DNA from: Ligustrum vulgare
Taxonomy: Eukaryota; Streptophyta; Magnoliopsida; Lamiales; Oleaceae
Reading direction: 5' to 3'
NCBI GenBank assembly: GCA_963555705.1
Contig: OY743170.1
Location: forward strand, 28,024,862-28,088,861
DNA length: 64,000 nt
The translations under genes were made by a program, and so were the position numbers. Of the stretch, positions 23,425 to 35,099 are shown one piece after another. Numbering within the stretch: position 1 is the first letter of the stretch; the number at the start of each line of letters is the position of its first letter. The notes below the pieces were generated by a model. The model made no database searches. It was not told the DNA's origin and saw only the letters and a list, made by a program, of their open reading frames with translations.

Positions 23425-23736
23425 GGCAGCTCACCCTGTTTTTAACAACATTTGTAGATTTCAAAGACGGTGGTAAATGATGGACAGTAGTGGCCGAATT
23501 GAATAAATGAATTTATTTTGAAAGTTTCGATTTGCAAATTTATGTTATTTAGAATATCATTAACTATTGATGTCTTTTCAAATGTTGAGAATTTGACTTT
23601 GTTTACCGTTTGAAGTTTTAAATAAAATTATGTGAGTTTAAATCTCAGTTATTTTTGCTTAAATGTTTCGTTCAAAAGTTAGTTTTAAAGAATGACGCGA
23701 CGTTCCGAATTTAAAAAAAAAAATCGGGACATTATA

Positions 23737-24341
23737 GATTGTGTTTTTCTACTCATGCTGATAATGAAGCACAAATGTATCGTCGTATCTTGGTAAATAG
23801 AGAATTTGTTGGCGGACAATTCGACACAGACAAATATACTACATCCGTTCCATTAGTAACAAATATACAATTAAATATATCATGCAACGCATGATGGATG
23901 CTGACAATTCATAATTATACTACTTTGTGGCAATTACCTGTATGAAGTTTAAAATCGGTCCTAAAATTGAATGTCATTGCGGAAAAGCAGTATTTTAGTT
24001 ATAACCTATGTTTGGTACAACTTAAAATCTGATTTTAATCTAAGTTGAAAATCAACAATCAATTTCAATCACTTATTTTATGAAGTCTACAACTTTTCAA
24101 CCACAAATCTCATCAAATTTTATAAAAAAATATTTAAAATATAATTTTACTCTCCATCAAACAAGTCATGATTACATTACATTAATGATTAGTTTATACT
24201 TTATAGGGATGTTAAATGGGTTAAGCACACAATTACACACATTTAGGTATGAATATTTTTGTAATCAGGTAATTTGTAACTAATTATACAAGTATCAAAA
24301 TAATTTTCAAAATCAGGTTTTTTTTAAATCAAAATCAGGTT
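23737..24341. other. Unassigned spacer
   Basis: No gene was recognised. TACTACATCCGTTCC near 23838 resembles one end of a Stowaway-type MITE, but the second end was not found. Confidence 0.35.
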
Positions 24342-24516
24342 GTAATTAATTACAATTGTAATTTTATTTCAATTTTTTAATTAATTACAATTGTAATTTA
24401 TAAATTGGTAAAATATTAGTGTAATTCGTAATTAATTACAATTGTAATTTAATTTCAATTTTTTAATTAATTACAATTGTAATTTATAAATTGGTGAAAA
24501 TATTAGTGTAATTCAT
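24342..24516. repeat. Tandem duplication, period about 86 bp
   Basis: Two near-identical units start GTAATTAATTACAATTG at 24342 and 24428 and end with GGTRAAAATATTAGTGTAATTC. The words overlap with those of the inverted repeat at 12505-13275, suggesting relatedness. Confidence 0.8.
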
Positions 24517-25560
24517 AATTTGTAATTAATTACATTAGTGTGATTTATAATCAGCTATTGCCACAACTGTCGTCGTCTAACCACCGTCGGAAATACAATT
24601 GTAACTTTATTTCAATTTATAATTAGTTACAATTGCAATTTTAATCACCATCTCACCACCACCACCACCCGTTTCAACATTCATTTAAACATAAAATTAA
24701 TGATGGAAATCAAGAAATCAACAATGCTCCCAAAAAGATTGTGAAACCAACAAATTACAGTTTCATTCTCATCAGCCTAACAGAGAAAATGAAAAGCCAA
24801 TTGCATCCCTAAAGGAAATCCAACACTAAGACTTCGTTAAGAAATCTCTGCTCATTTGCCAATTTAGTCATTGGCATTTGGAACCAAGATCCAACTGCTG
24901 CGTTTCAATTACCATTAGTGCCAAGGCAATGGTTGTAGCGCTCTCCCCGACGAACTTTGGTGACGAGTAGGTTCTCTCCTCAAGCTCTTCTCCTGCTGCT
25001 ACCGTCACTCCAACAATGAAGGAGAGCGTTCGGCCAGAGACGAAGAGAAGAAAAGAAACGGATGTAGAGGAGGAGAGTGTCCGGATAGAGGCAGCGACGA
25101 CGACTGTGATCGGTTGCGGTGAAGGTCTACGACGACCGGCTTTGCTATGAGGCACCTTGACGACGTAGATTCTGCAATGCCGAACTTTGGACCGTTGGAC
25201 TTTACTGATGCGGTGGCGAGTTTGGTGTGGAATTTAAACTTGGCTGTTGTTTTGTAGAATTAGGTATGTAGAGAGAAGAAAGAGAGATACAATTTACAGC
25301 AGTTGAATCTTACTTTATAGCAGATGGAAGCCAACGAAAGTCGGAGCAACTTAGCTGAACAGAGCTGGCTGAAAAAGTACCGTAAAGAAGGTCGGTCTTT
25401 ATAGAGGGTTTCTAGAGAGAGAATTGTCTGAAAGTTTTTTATGAGAATGACATTCAATCTTCTTTTAAAACAAATGCCTGATTTTGTTAAATACTTTTTA
25501 ATAACCTTATTTGTAGTAATAAAAATTTATAACCAAGGTTTTGGTTAATTATCCCATGTT
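24517..25560. other. Mixed spacer, no gene supported
   Basis: This contains more AATTACAATTG words, then a moderately GC-rich stretch (24890-25160). That stretch has a 95-residue minus-strand open frame with no recognisable domain. Confidence 0.35.
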
Positions 25561-25584
25561 AAATTGACTAATCATTCAGCTCTC

Positions 25585-25725
25585 CCGCTCCGACCTCGGG
25601 CTAAATTCAACCAATCAAGTAAGTTGACTCGTTTCATCAAATGTGGGCTCGGTTCGACTATCCACCAACATACCCTTTCGCGGAACGAGTTGAGCAGGGT
25701 TGTTGGACCCGTTAGCACCCCTGGC
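25585..25725. mobile_element. hAT-like terminal fragment
   Basis: The block ends TTGGACCCGTTAGCACCCCTGG, which resembles the CCCGTTT-GACACCCCTA ends of plant hAT elements. Upstream it is rich in CTCGG and GACTCG words. Only one end is visible. Confidence 0.4.
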
Positions 25726-25929
25726 ATGGAAAAGCGTGGCACAATTATAAAATCATAATGGGGTTCTTAGTTAAATAGGTTTGGTAAGCAATAACTTTAG
25801 TAAAATAGACATTCCTGTTGAAATGTACAAATTACCCTGAATGAAAAGGATTGTTTATTTTGCAAGATATATCCCTAAGCTTAGTTAGGTTGATTTAATT
25901 TGGGACTTCTGATTATGTTTATATTTTTT

Positions 25930-27501
25930 AATCTTTTAAGTTCTTCTAAAAATGTTCTATATTGTGATAATTTTTCAAAAGATTTAGAATGATCTTTTTT
26001 AGTTATATATCCTAACGTTATTCCTTATGAGACTTCTTCTTCTATATTTTCGTATTCTTCTATAATTTTATGAACTATATTTATATTTTTTGCTGTTTCA
26101 ATAGAATTAAATTCTATCCTATTTAGGATAGCATTGTCAATATCTTCGTATATCTCTTTTAGTTTAGATTGTCCAACAGAATGTATATTTTTAGATTTTT
26201 CAACAATAGCTGATAAAAATGAAATTTCTTTGTTTTATAAATATAATTTATGATCACAGTTATTAGAAGTTGATGCTTCTAAATTATCCATTAATTATTA
26301 GGTTGATGAATAATTATACAATTTTTTTTTGGTATAAGTCAATTCTTTGATCTAGTAAAATACAATAATATGCAATTTATTGTTTGTATTTTTCTAAAAG
26401 TTTATTATATTCTTCAGAAGATATGTTTTCATTTTCCATTTGATATTTAATATCTTCTATTTTATCTTTCAATTTTTCTAAAAGGTTATCTAGTCCTTCG
26501 ATTGTATATCCTGGTATTAGGTTTGGACTGTATTTGTCATAATTTTATTTTCTAAATCTATTTTAAGCTGTAATACATCAGAATAATCTATAATGTATTG
26601 ATCATGATTTTCTAAAAGTATATAATATTGTTCAGATGATTCATCCATATCTATTAATTGAGATATAATGTTGTCTATTTTTTTCATTATTCTTTCTAAC
26701 AAATTGTCTAATCCTTTAATAGTATATACGGGCATTATAAACACAGAGGTAAATAATTTATAAAGTTTCAAGTAATTTTTCAAATTCTATCAGTGTTTGA
26801 AAATTGATAATATCTACATCAGCCATGATATCTATGCTTGGTTCAAATGGTATATTATATTTTGAAATATTTTTCTTTATTTTTTCTAATTTATTGATTA
26901 TATCTTGAATATCTTGTATTACTATAGATCTTGCAGTACCTTTAACAAAATTTTCTATCAAATTTTCTTTAAAAATTTTTAATACTCTTGTGATGCATAA
27001 AATTGTTTTTGGTATCCTATTTTATCAATTTTATTTCCATTTTCAATTCCTTTTTTGTTTTTAATATTCTTTTTAACTTTATATGGACCTCTCTTATATC
27101 TGGGTTTTTTTATAATGTAATTTTCTTCATTCATGATATCAAAATTTTCAAAAACTAGTAAAGAAAGATTCATCTCTTCCATCACTGTCATAATCTATTA
27201 TAGGATCATAATCATTATCGCTACTAAACACATATCATAAATATAATTTATTATTTATTTCAGTATTATCACTATCAAGCCAAAAGTAAATGATTAATTT
27301 TGTAATTTTTATTCCCAATAATTCTTTTAGTTTAGGAAAAATAGCTAACAACCATGGCATATAGACAAGATATAACTTTTTTATTTCATTATTTGGCCTA
27401 GTAAATTGTTTATGCATGAATAAATGTTCAATTATGATATGATATTCATCCTTATAAGGACTGTTTTGATAATTAAATTTAACAATTCTGAATTCTATCA
27501 T
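25930..27501 (-). pseudogene. AT-rich ORF chain downstream of the viral promoter
   Basis: Short minus-strand frames follow one another: 27501-27235 (MIEFRIVKFNYQ), 27191-26979 (a basic region with KKPRYKRGPYKVKK), 26961-26758, 26783-26517, and broken frames to about 25930. I recognise no family in them. A segment with TIKGLDNLLERIMKKID at about 26730-26680 is repeated as a diverged copy (TIEGLDNLLEKL) near 26505-26465, so a unit of about 230 bases was duplicated. The zone lies where the start of a second genome copy would be expected, but its ORFs do not clearly match those at 38075-36640. Confidence 0.45.
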
Positions 27502-27599
27502 GTTAACTTATTTTAACAGTTCTTCATCTTCCTAATTCCATAAAGACAGATATATTAAGAATACTAATCTTTTTTCCTATTCTTTGTACCTTTGAGTTT

Positions 27600-28200
27600 T
27601 CCTTCTGATATCAGTGACCTTCAGGCTCACAGGTTTCTGCTATCATTCCCTTCAACGGCCTCCTGCTTTATGGGTAATTAGCCTCACCTGAATCCATGTC
27701 TTCACTGTATAATATCTTGCTGGAAAATATTTTGGACAAAGTGTAGGGAGTTTTCTTAATGATATATCTTCCTTAGGAAATAAGATTCAGAAGACAAAAA
27801 CTTAGAAACTCATATCTTTTTTATAAAACGATTGGAATTTTATTGATTCAAAAAAGATTGGTACAAGACTTTGGTATGAGAATTTTTTCAAAGACAGAGG
27901 ATTTTCTTGGCTTTCCCACAAGTTGAGTGCTCAAATGATCTCTGCCTTTCAACTAGCCGGGAGGCCTCTATTTATAATGTTACATTGGACACAATTACAT
28001 CATTTCTTACATCATCGATCTAACAATTTTATAGCTTTTCATTACATAAGGACACACATGTCCTCTATTATTTATTACAAGGGCACACATGTCCCCTTTT
28101 ATTTATTTCTTCACGTGACCCTTACATTATAGGGACACTTATCCCTCTATTATTTTGAGTCTTTATATGACCCCTACATTGTGCTATCTTGTTTCATTAA
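27600..28200 (-). promoter_or_regulatory. Pararetroviral promoter, transcript start and poly(A) region
   Basis: On the minus strand TATAAATA (27976-27969) is followed by AGAGGCC, as in caulimovirid promoters, predicting a start about 30 bases downstream near 27940. AATAAA lies at 27844-27839, about 130 bases after the TATA box, the usual position for the signal skipped on first passage. Upstream are a G-box (CACGTG near 28113) and direct repeats of ACACATGTCC-type palindromes (28047-28096). A weak primer-site-like TGATATCAGAAGG occurs near 27605. Confidence 0.65.
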
Positions 28201-28210
28201 AGTAGATTTA

Positions 28211-29050
28211 TCAAGTAGCTTCCACCTGTCCATAATTATGTTGGCATGTGGGGCAATTTCTGGCTATACACGCCTTTTGTAAGGTAGCAAAGCTTCCATG
28301 GATTTGATGAGTGTCAAACTTGTTGATATATTCTTTCAAGATTGTTGACTTTTCTTTTCCTCCATTAGTGAGGAGGGTCCATCCATTATACTGGCATATG
28401 CATTTGAATTTTTTATCATACAAGTTTTTGGCAATGTTGTAGAGAACCTTTATTCCCAACACCCTTCGAGATCTAAACCAAGATCTTGTAATGTTTGGTA
28501 CAGGTTCGGTATTTTTTCTAACTTCAATCTGGAAATTTCGAGCAACATATCCAATTGTGATAATATGCTAAGTAGGATAATACATCCTTCTATCAATTTC
28601 AGGACTGATCGAATAAAATTTTAAATATATGGTTCTTCCTTGGGAAAACTTTGAAATTTCTCCTTTTAATAAATCATCAAAATTTTCAATTTCTTTCAGA
28701 TTTTTTCCTGGATAGATAAGATCCAAAAATCCATAATCAGCTGCCATTTTTGTCATAACGGGATCTCCTCGCTGAGTAACGATCAATCGTGGGTATACAT
28801 GATCTCCAGATGAAATGTAATAACAATCACATTCTTGGAGTTCATATATAACTTTGGCAGTAGTTTTATATTCGTCTTCTTATGGTAAAAAAGGGAAATC
28901 ATCTTCCTCCTCAGCACGAATTTTGATTACCCTTGTATGTTCATCTTTGGCATTAATTGTTACTTTTCAAGGACTGGCTTCATTTATAACAACTTTCTTG
29001 GGACTTGGTTCATCTCTTTTAATCGTTGGTCCACCACTGCTTCCATAAGA
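28211..29050 (-). pseudogene. Transactivator/inclusion-body-like region of the pararetrovirus
   Basis: This is the last long region before the promoter. A broken frame runs from about 29050, through 28786-28568 (IVTQRGDPVMTKMAADYGFL), to 28462-28211, with a cysteine/histidine cluster at its end (CIARNCPTCQHNYG). Its place between RNase H and the promoter is that of the caulimovirid translational transactivator. The residues alone do not prove the family, so the name is positional. Frame breaks occur near 28860 and 28480. Confidence 0.5.
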
Positions 29051-29116
29051 TGTACCTGTTTGTATTTTTTATATAACCTATTTGGTATCACCCTGTTTGG
29101 TAATTAACAATTCAAA

Positions 29117-29999
29117 CTAAGATTCAATCTCAATTATGTTAACGCTCAATTCTTTAGTATAATTGTAATGAAATTTTGAGATTTCCATCAATTGCTTGAA
29201 ACTTTCCTGGAGAGTCTCTGCTAGTTGATCAATTCCAAGCTTTATATCTTCAGCTTCCTCTGTGAGGAAGTTTATTCGCTGTTTGGCGTCTATTAAAGAT
29301 TTTTTGATATTATCCTTCTGCAAATTCAATATTCTTGCTTAAAAAATCTGCAAGATAATTATTGACATCTTTAATATGAACTATATCAAAATTATAAACT
29401 GTCAAATAGGCTTGTCATCTATAGAGCCTCCTATATTGAGGTTCTGGTGGTAACTTATTTTTCACTAAGCCTGAAACTTGAGAATTATCAGTTTCAACAA
29501 TGAATTTTTTGGATAATAAAAATAATGAAAACTTTTTTATTCATCTGATAATTGCTAATAATTCTTTCTTATGGGTAGTATAATTTATTTCTGCTTGGTT
29601 AAACATTCTACTTGAGTATTTATAAATTTTATTAAGATCTGTTTTTAATATTGCTGCCCAATATTTGTCCGAGGCATCAGTATTAACTATTAAATTATCT
29701 TTTTCAACTGGTAATCTTAATTTTGGCAAATTTTTACATTCTTCCTTGAGTGATTTGACAATTTCTGTGTGCTCATTACTCCATCATTTGGTATTCGTTT
29801 TTCTAAGTAAAATCTGAATTTTATGTTTCTTTTTCGAAAGATTTTCAATAAACCCTTCTACATAATTTAAACATCCTAAGAATTTTTGTATTTGTTCTTT
29901 TGATTCTAATTTATCTGAAAATTTTTCTATCTTTTTAGATATATGGGTTTTTAGTTTTATTCCTTTCTTATCTATTGATAATCCAAGAAAATCAATTTC
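29117..29999 (-). pseudogene. Pararetroviral RNase H region and coiled-coil tail
   Basis: At 29729-29541 the frame reads IVNTDASDKYWAAILKT, then YSSRMFNQAEINYTTHKKEL, the first RNase H catalytic aspartate and the conserved ES/KE-type helix of the caulimovirid/Ty3 enzyme. Further RNase H sequence continues to about 29340 in broken frames. The 29329-29117 frame (MNLQKDNIKKSLIDAKQRIN) is a predicted coiled coil lying before the transactivator-like region. RNase H would remove the RNA template during reverse transcription. Confidence 0.75.
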
Positions 30000-30467
30000 T
30001 TATTTTTCTATTATAGCTTTATTTTTTGAAAGAACAATTACTTCTTTTTTGCATTCACTTATAAATTTTATTAAATGGTTTCTATATTCTTCTCTATTAT
30101 TAGAGCATATTAATATATTATCAACATAAACAATTAAGAATTCATTGAATTTTCTAAATATGTTATCCATTTTTCTTTGATATATTTGTGGTGCATTTTT
30201 TAAACAAAATGACATAACCATCAATTCATACTTACCTTGGGGTGTACTAAATGCGGTATATTGAATACTATCTTCTTCCATTTTTACTTGCCAAAATCCT
30301 GATTTACAGTCAAATTTAGAATAGTATTGTTTTCCTTTTGCAAGATTTATAAGTACTTCTTTATTCGGTAAAAAGTATTCATCAAATTTAGTATATTTGT
30401 TTAATTCCTTATAATTTATCATCATTCTAGTTTTTCCTCTTTTTTGTTTAGAATGTTTCATTATCAT
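30000..30467 (-). pseudogene. Pararetroviral reverse transcriptase core
   Basis: This frame has the hallmark blocks of caulimovirid reverse transcriptase: RMMINYKELNKYT, YYSKFDCKSGFWQVKM, YTAFSTPQGKYE, CLKNAPQIYQRKMD. The active-site box at 30128-30117 reads YVDN instead of YVDD, so the second catalytic aspartate is lost. The frame is open for 155 codons but upstream sequence is broken near 30480 and 30600-30800. Function in an intact virus: copying the pregenomic RNA to DNA. Confidence 0.92.
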
Positions 30468-30889
30468 GAAGGCTAGACTACTATGGAGTCCATTACTAGG
30501 TCTGATTAATTTTTGGTTAAGTAATTTTTTATTTGAGTTTTAAATTCTTGTATATCTTGTATGGTATACATCATTGGACTAATTCTTATAATAACATTTT
30601 CTGTTAGTTCTATTTTAGCTCTAGGATGATATGATTTCCAAAATGATAATGGATTTTTCCATATACTTTTTCTAATTGATCAATGATTTTTCCCATGCTT
30701 ATTGTTATATTTGTTTTCAAAACTTTTTTATACATTATTCTTTTATTTTTTATTTTCTTTTGAGTAATTGATTTTTTCTCTCCATTTATCACCACGCTGT
30801 GTTGGCCGAACTCTGTAAGGTCTAAATTCTCTTGATATTTTTAATAAATGTCAGCAAGATGTTTGTAACATTATCATGTAATTATTTTG

Positions 30890-31240
30890 TTTGTAAGACT
30901 GAAATTGTTGGATAAAGTTATTTCCTAGTAATATATTACATTCTAATTTGTTATAACTATATATCTTATTCACAACTATTTATTTACTTCCTAGTTTATA
31001 TCGGTTTTATCAGCACTATTAATTATTTGAGTACTTTCTCCTGTAACTCCTGTTATCTTTATTTTCCCATCAGCATTCCATGATTTTATTAAGAAATTTT
31101 TAAATATTGTTATATCACTTCCTGTGTCAATTAATGCACAGGTAACAATATTTGTTTCTACAATGATAACTTGTATGTAAACAGCTAATGGAAAACTTAT
31201 TTGGTTATTCATTTATTCAGTTTTTCTATGTAATATAGTT
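30890..31240 (-). pseudogene. Second retropepsin-like domain (polymerase-proximal)
   Basis: The active-site motif ALIDTGSDITIF lies at 31134-31099. The distal ILLGNNFIQ block typical of caulimovirid proteases follows near 30940-30910, after a stop. This domain directly precedes the reverse transcriptase and is the best candidate for the normal polyprotein protease. Confidence 0.75.
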
Positions 31241-31289
31241 TGACCATTATGGGTATGTATAATCCTTCACGTTTTATACTATAATTTTC

Positions 31290-31808
31290 TAATCCATTTA
31301 GGAAACTCATTCCTAACATTATATGAGGATTTACCATACTATTATCTATATGGCATGATACGAGGAGATTTATTCCTCCTATTTATATTAGTACTTTAAC
31401 TTCAAGTTCAGTCATATGTATTTGTCCATCAAAATTTATATATCTATACGGATTAGTTCTATGAGATATTAATCCTTTATTTTTGTTTGAATCTATATGA
31501 CATTCACTAGCTCCTGTATCAATTAATATATTTGATCCTTTTATATGTTCTTTTCTGTTGAAATATTCACCTTCTATTTTTACGTTTCCAGCATTTCTAT
31601 AAAGTTTTATTTCCCTTGTATTACTAGTTTCTCCTAATTGTTTTCTATTGGGTAAACTTGTTGATCTTCTAATTAATCTGCCATCTTCAAATGTTATGTT
31701 ATTATTAGGGTATTCTTCTTCTCTCAATTCTATAATTTCTGGTTTATTTTTTATTATAGTAAGTTCATAGTTTCTTGGGACTAAACTTATTTGTTTATCT
31801 GGTTCCAC
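31290..31808 (-). pseudogene. First retropepsin-like domain (tandem)
   Basis: A 141-codon frame carries ILIDTGASECHID (active site at 31520-31506). It continues past a stop to a hydrophobic IMLGMSFL block near 31315, so both landmarks of a retropepsin fold are present. It lies about 390 bases before another such domain. The N-terminal 60 residues may be the end of the preceding movement-protein or linker region. Confidence 0.7.
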
Positions 31809-31914
31809 AGCTTTACCAAAATCTTTGATTCTTTATGAATTTCAATATATGATTTTTTAGAATAAATGGTTCTATAATTAAAATTAGTAAATGTGTATAA
31901 TGCTCTATATTCTA

Positions 31915-34518
31915 TGTAACACCCCAAGTTCAAAACCTTAAACCTAGGCGTGTTAACTTCCATTCACATTAAATGCGGAATTTAAATCGTTTACACAATT
32001 AAAATATTCAATTAACTATTATAAATTTTACAGAAATTTCGGTAGAGGAACACCAAAAACCAAATATTCAATTTTGGACATAGCCAACCTGTAGAGGAAC
32101 ACCAAAACCATTTTAAAAGATTTAAAGCATCAATCACATCTCAACCACATTCATCATTTCCAAAACCAATTCATCCAATCCCCAAACTCCTCAAGCATAA
32201 GATTTTCCAAAAATATCAAACGACATTGACAAATAAATTAAGAGGAAATTTAACCTCAAATGCGTCACCCATACTTAATCAAAATTAACTTCAACCAAAC
32301 CATTATCAATAATAATGAATGAAGGAAATAATTTAAACGATAACTTGAATAATTTTAACTTTATTAGTTAAGGCGGCGATGGGTACTGTCGGAGTCAACC
32401 GCCAAGTGTTCTCCTCTGATCATCAACTTTCATCACCTGAAATATGGGGAGGGATTGGGGTGAGCTAAAGCTCAGTAAGTAAACTTTATGCATGAATGCA
32501 TGCTTATGACATGAATGCTTTTTAAAAATTCCATATATGTATCCCCATTTACTTTACTTTCCAAAACTTTCAAACTTTTCGAACTTTCATTTCATTTCAA
32601 AACTTTCACTTCATTTCCATTGTGAGCTCACTTGATGTAACTTCTAGTCAATCAGATAACAGTGGGCAATTCTTATTTGGAACCAGATTAACATGCGCAT
32701 TTCCACCGCAAAGCGGTTTAACATTCACTTTCCCACCGCAAAGCGGCTCATTACATTCGGGTACGCCGGTCCCCCGCGCCCCATTTCCCACTCGGATCTT
32801 TCATGACATAGAAGTACACCCATTCTTTCAAAAACTTGGGATACATAATTTTTGACAAAAATTGCACTTTGACACATTCCTTTCATTAAAATATTTGACT
32901 TTCTCATTTCGATGCCAATGCATGCTTATGTGCATGTTTGAACATTTCCTTAAATACACATACTTGCACATGGCAATTCAATTACATCAACATTAAGTAA
33001 TTAACACGAAATCACTTACGCACATTAATTTCACATTAACTTTCTACTTTCATGAAATTAAGGGGAGTTTACTTACCTGTAGTCATCAGTAGTTACTTTG
33101 CTAAATGTGCAGGTGGAGGTCTTGGTTGCCCGCAACGTCAATGTACCGTTTCTCCTAATTAATTTTCATTCATTAACAAAATAGGACTTTTAGTGAAAAA
33201 CCACGTTTAACACTCTTAACTAAGGTCGAGACTTTCATGTGACTCATAATATAACAAGCACATTTAACACCACATATGTATCATACTCGAAGTAATACAT
33301 TAAGTTCAAGGAAAATTTTGGGATATTACTTATCAATTTCACAAATCAAAGCCAAGCATTCTTATTCAAACATGATCTTGAACTAAAAATTTATAACTTT
33401 GAACATAACTTCAATTTAACTAACTTGTTCCTAAAATATTAAAGTTTGCTCTCATGTACCATTAACCCAAAATTCCAAAAATTACACATCTTTGTTTAAA
33501 TAGTCATATACATATTCATGATCGTATATACGTACATTCACACCTCAAATTTAATATTATAGCACATCGATTAATCAAAATTTCATGAGTCCCCAGTCTG
33601 AGAAATTTTATTTTCACATAGTCAGAATCTGAGTATATACCTATGCCCACATAAACAAAAAAAATCCAAACTTTATATATTTACACGCATCTATACATAC
33701 ATAATAATATATACATTCATATACATCAATACTTATTCACATAACATCATTAATTCCCAAATTCATGGTTAAACTCGAAATTACACAAAAATTAGAATCT
33801 GAAATTAACGTAAAATCTGAATTTATACATATAAATTGCATACATACGTTATTAACATTCAATATATATATATCGAATTATGTACGTGTGTGTGCATGAA
33901 ATGGTGTGAAACCGTGCGTGTGTGTGCGGTTTTGGGTGTGTGCGTGTGTTTCGTGAGGAGGAAAGGGGAAAAAAGGGGAGGGGACTTACTGCCGGCGGTG
34001 GTGATGACCGGCGGTCGGCGGTGCGCGAGCGGGGAGAGGGAGAGCGAGGCCGAGGGAAGAAGAGGGAGGCGGAAACGAGAGAGAGAGCGATGGATGAGGA
34101 AGAGAGACCGAGAGCGAGCGTGTGAGGATTAGGTTAGGGTTAGGTTTTTAATCTTATGAAATTTGCAACTCAGTCCCTCAATTCTCCTCTTTCGTTTAAG
34201 TAAGTCAATAAGTTCTATTTACCCTCGTCTGACACTAAACTTTTCCCTCAAATTTCAAATTGGCATAATAAAATAGAAAATAACATGCTTAGGCAATGAA
34301 ACAATTAATCACATAGAATTGCACGTAAATAATTTAAAATAATCAATTTAAAATCTTTCAAATTGGTACATTGATCGAGACGGCGTCCAAATCCTTCCAC
34401 TGCAACATAAATCCAATAAAAGACATTAAAGATCATAAAATTATAATTTATAATAACATTCACGAGAATATTACGTGAAACTTAAAATTGCACGTAAAAA
34501 TTGAAAAGCGGTCTTACA
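31915..34518 (-). repeat. Solo LTR inserted in the pararetrovirus
   Basis: It begins TGTAACACCCCAAG and ends GCGGTCTTACA on the plus strand. It matches the copy at 21167-23424 throughout, including CCGCAAAGCGGT words and a GA-rich tract (33950-34110). Flanks are TTCTA (31910-31914) and ATCTA (34519-34523), a 5-base duplication with one mismatch. Orientation relative to other Tekay LTRs is minus. Internal open frames are chance. Confidence 0.85.
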
Positions 34519-34539
34519 ATCTATAATCATAATTTTATC

Positions 34540-34860
34540 TCATGGTTCCATTATATCTTTATGCAATTTGAAATGTAGCCCTAAAACTTCATTAAAGTAT
34601 CTATCTTTTAATGATATGCAATATTTTGAGTAACATGTAAATATTAGTTTTTTATATGCTAGGTTTCCTTCTACTGTTCCCAAATGACTGTCTTTTAAAT
34701 TTATTATTCTTCCATCATGTAAATTTATAGTCAAAGGTGAATCTAATCATTTTCTAAACAAGGATTTAAACATTATTTGGATACCTGTTAAATAAACATA
34801 TTGGATCTTTTCACTTTTTTTTATTGATCTTTTTTAATAATTATGTAACCATATTTTTTG
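34540..34860 (-). pseudogene. Movement-protein-like region of the pararetrovirus
   Basis: The frame at 34734-34540 (INLKDSHLGTVEGNLAYKKL, then FTCYSKYCISLKD) resembles the core of 30K-type movement proteins, which widen plasmodesmata for cell-to-cell spread. Beyond the inserted solo LTR the frame resumes near 31914 with YRALYTF. The order coat protein then movement protein is that of cavemoviruses. The match is weak and short. Confidence 0.45.
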
Positions 34861-35099
34861 TTAAACGATTCAATTTGTATGTTCCTTGAGTAGTTCTAAC
34901 ATCTATTGTTCTTTCAATTTTATGGTATTCATTTATTGCCACTCTTTCTCTTCTCCATATCCCGTCTAGTATTTCCCATTTTCCTATTTTCAAATCTAAG
35001 GATAATTTTTGTATTTTCCTGAATTTATTATTATCAAAAGTTACTTTTAATCCATAACCTTCTATTTATTCATATTCTTGTTTATCTATGTTTTTATTT

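Larger units (their letters stand above)
18986..23736 (+). repeat. 3' LTR of the Tekay-like element, interrupted by a solo LTR
   Basis: The start TGTATTGATCGAGAATTTTT matches the beginnings of the LTRs at 38171 and 61575. The end near CGGGACATTATA corresponds to their CGGGGCGTTACA. Without the nested LTR at 21167-23424 the LTR is about 2.5 kb, close to the 2.8 kb solo copy. The insertion falls in the conserved segment reading CTACTGAGTAT...GAAATGC before the motif GGAGACGGTGG. Confidence 0.82.

Noticed and set aside
24868..25155. 95-residue minus-strand ORF
   Set aside because: No recognisable domain, no splice-supported continuation and low-complexity Ser/Thr/Val composition.
33836..34132. 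Arg/Glu-rich ORF
   Set aside because: It lies in the GA-rich tract of a solo LTR and is a composition effect.
34120..34150. Telomere-like AGGTTAGGGTTAGG
   Set aside because: Only two imperfect units inside an LTR, not an array of the plant TTTAGGG repeat.
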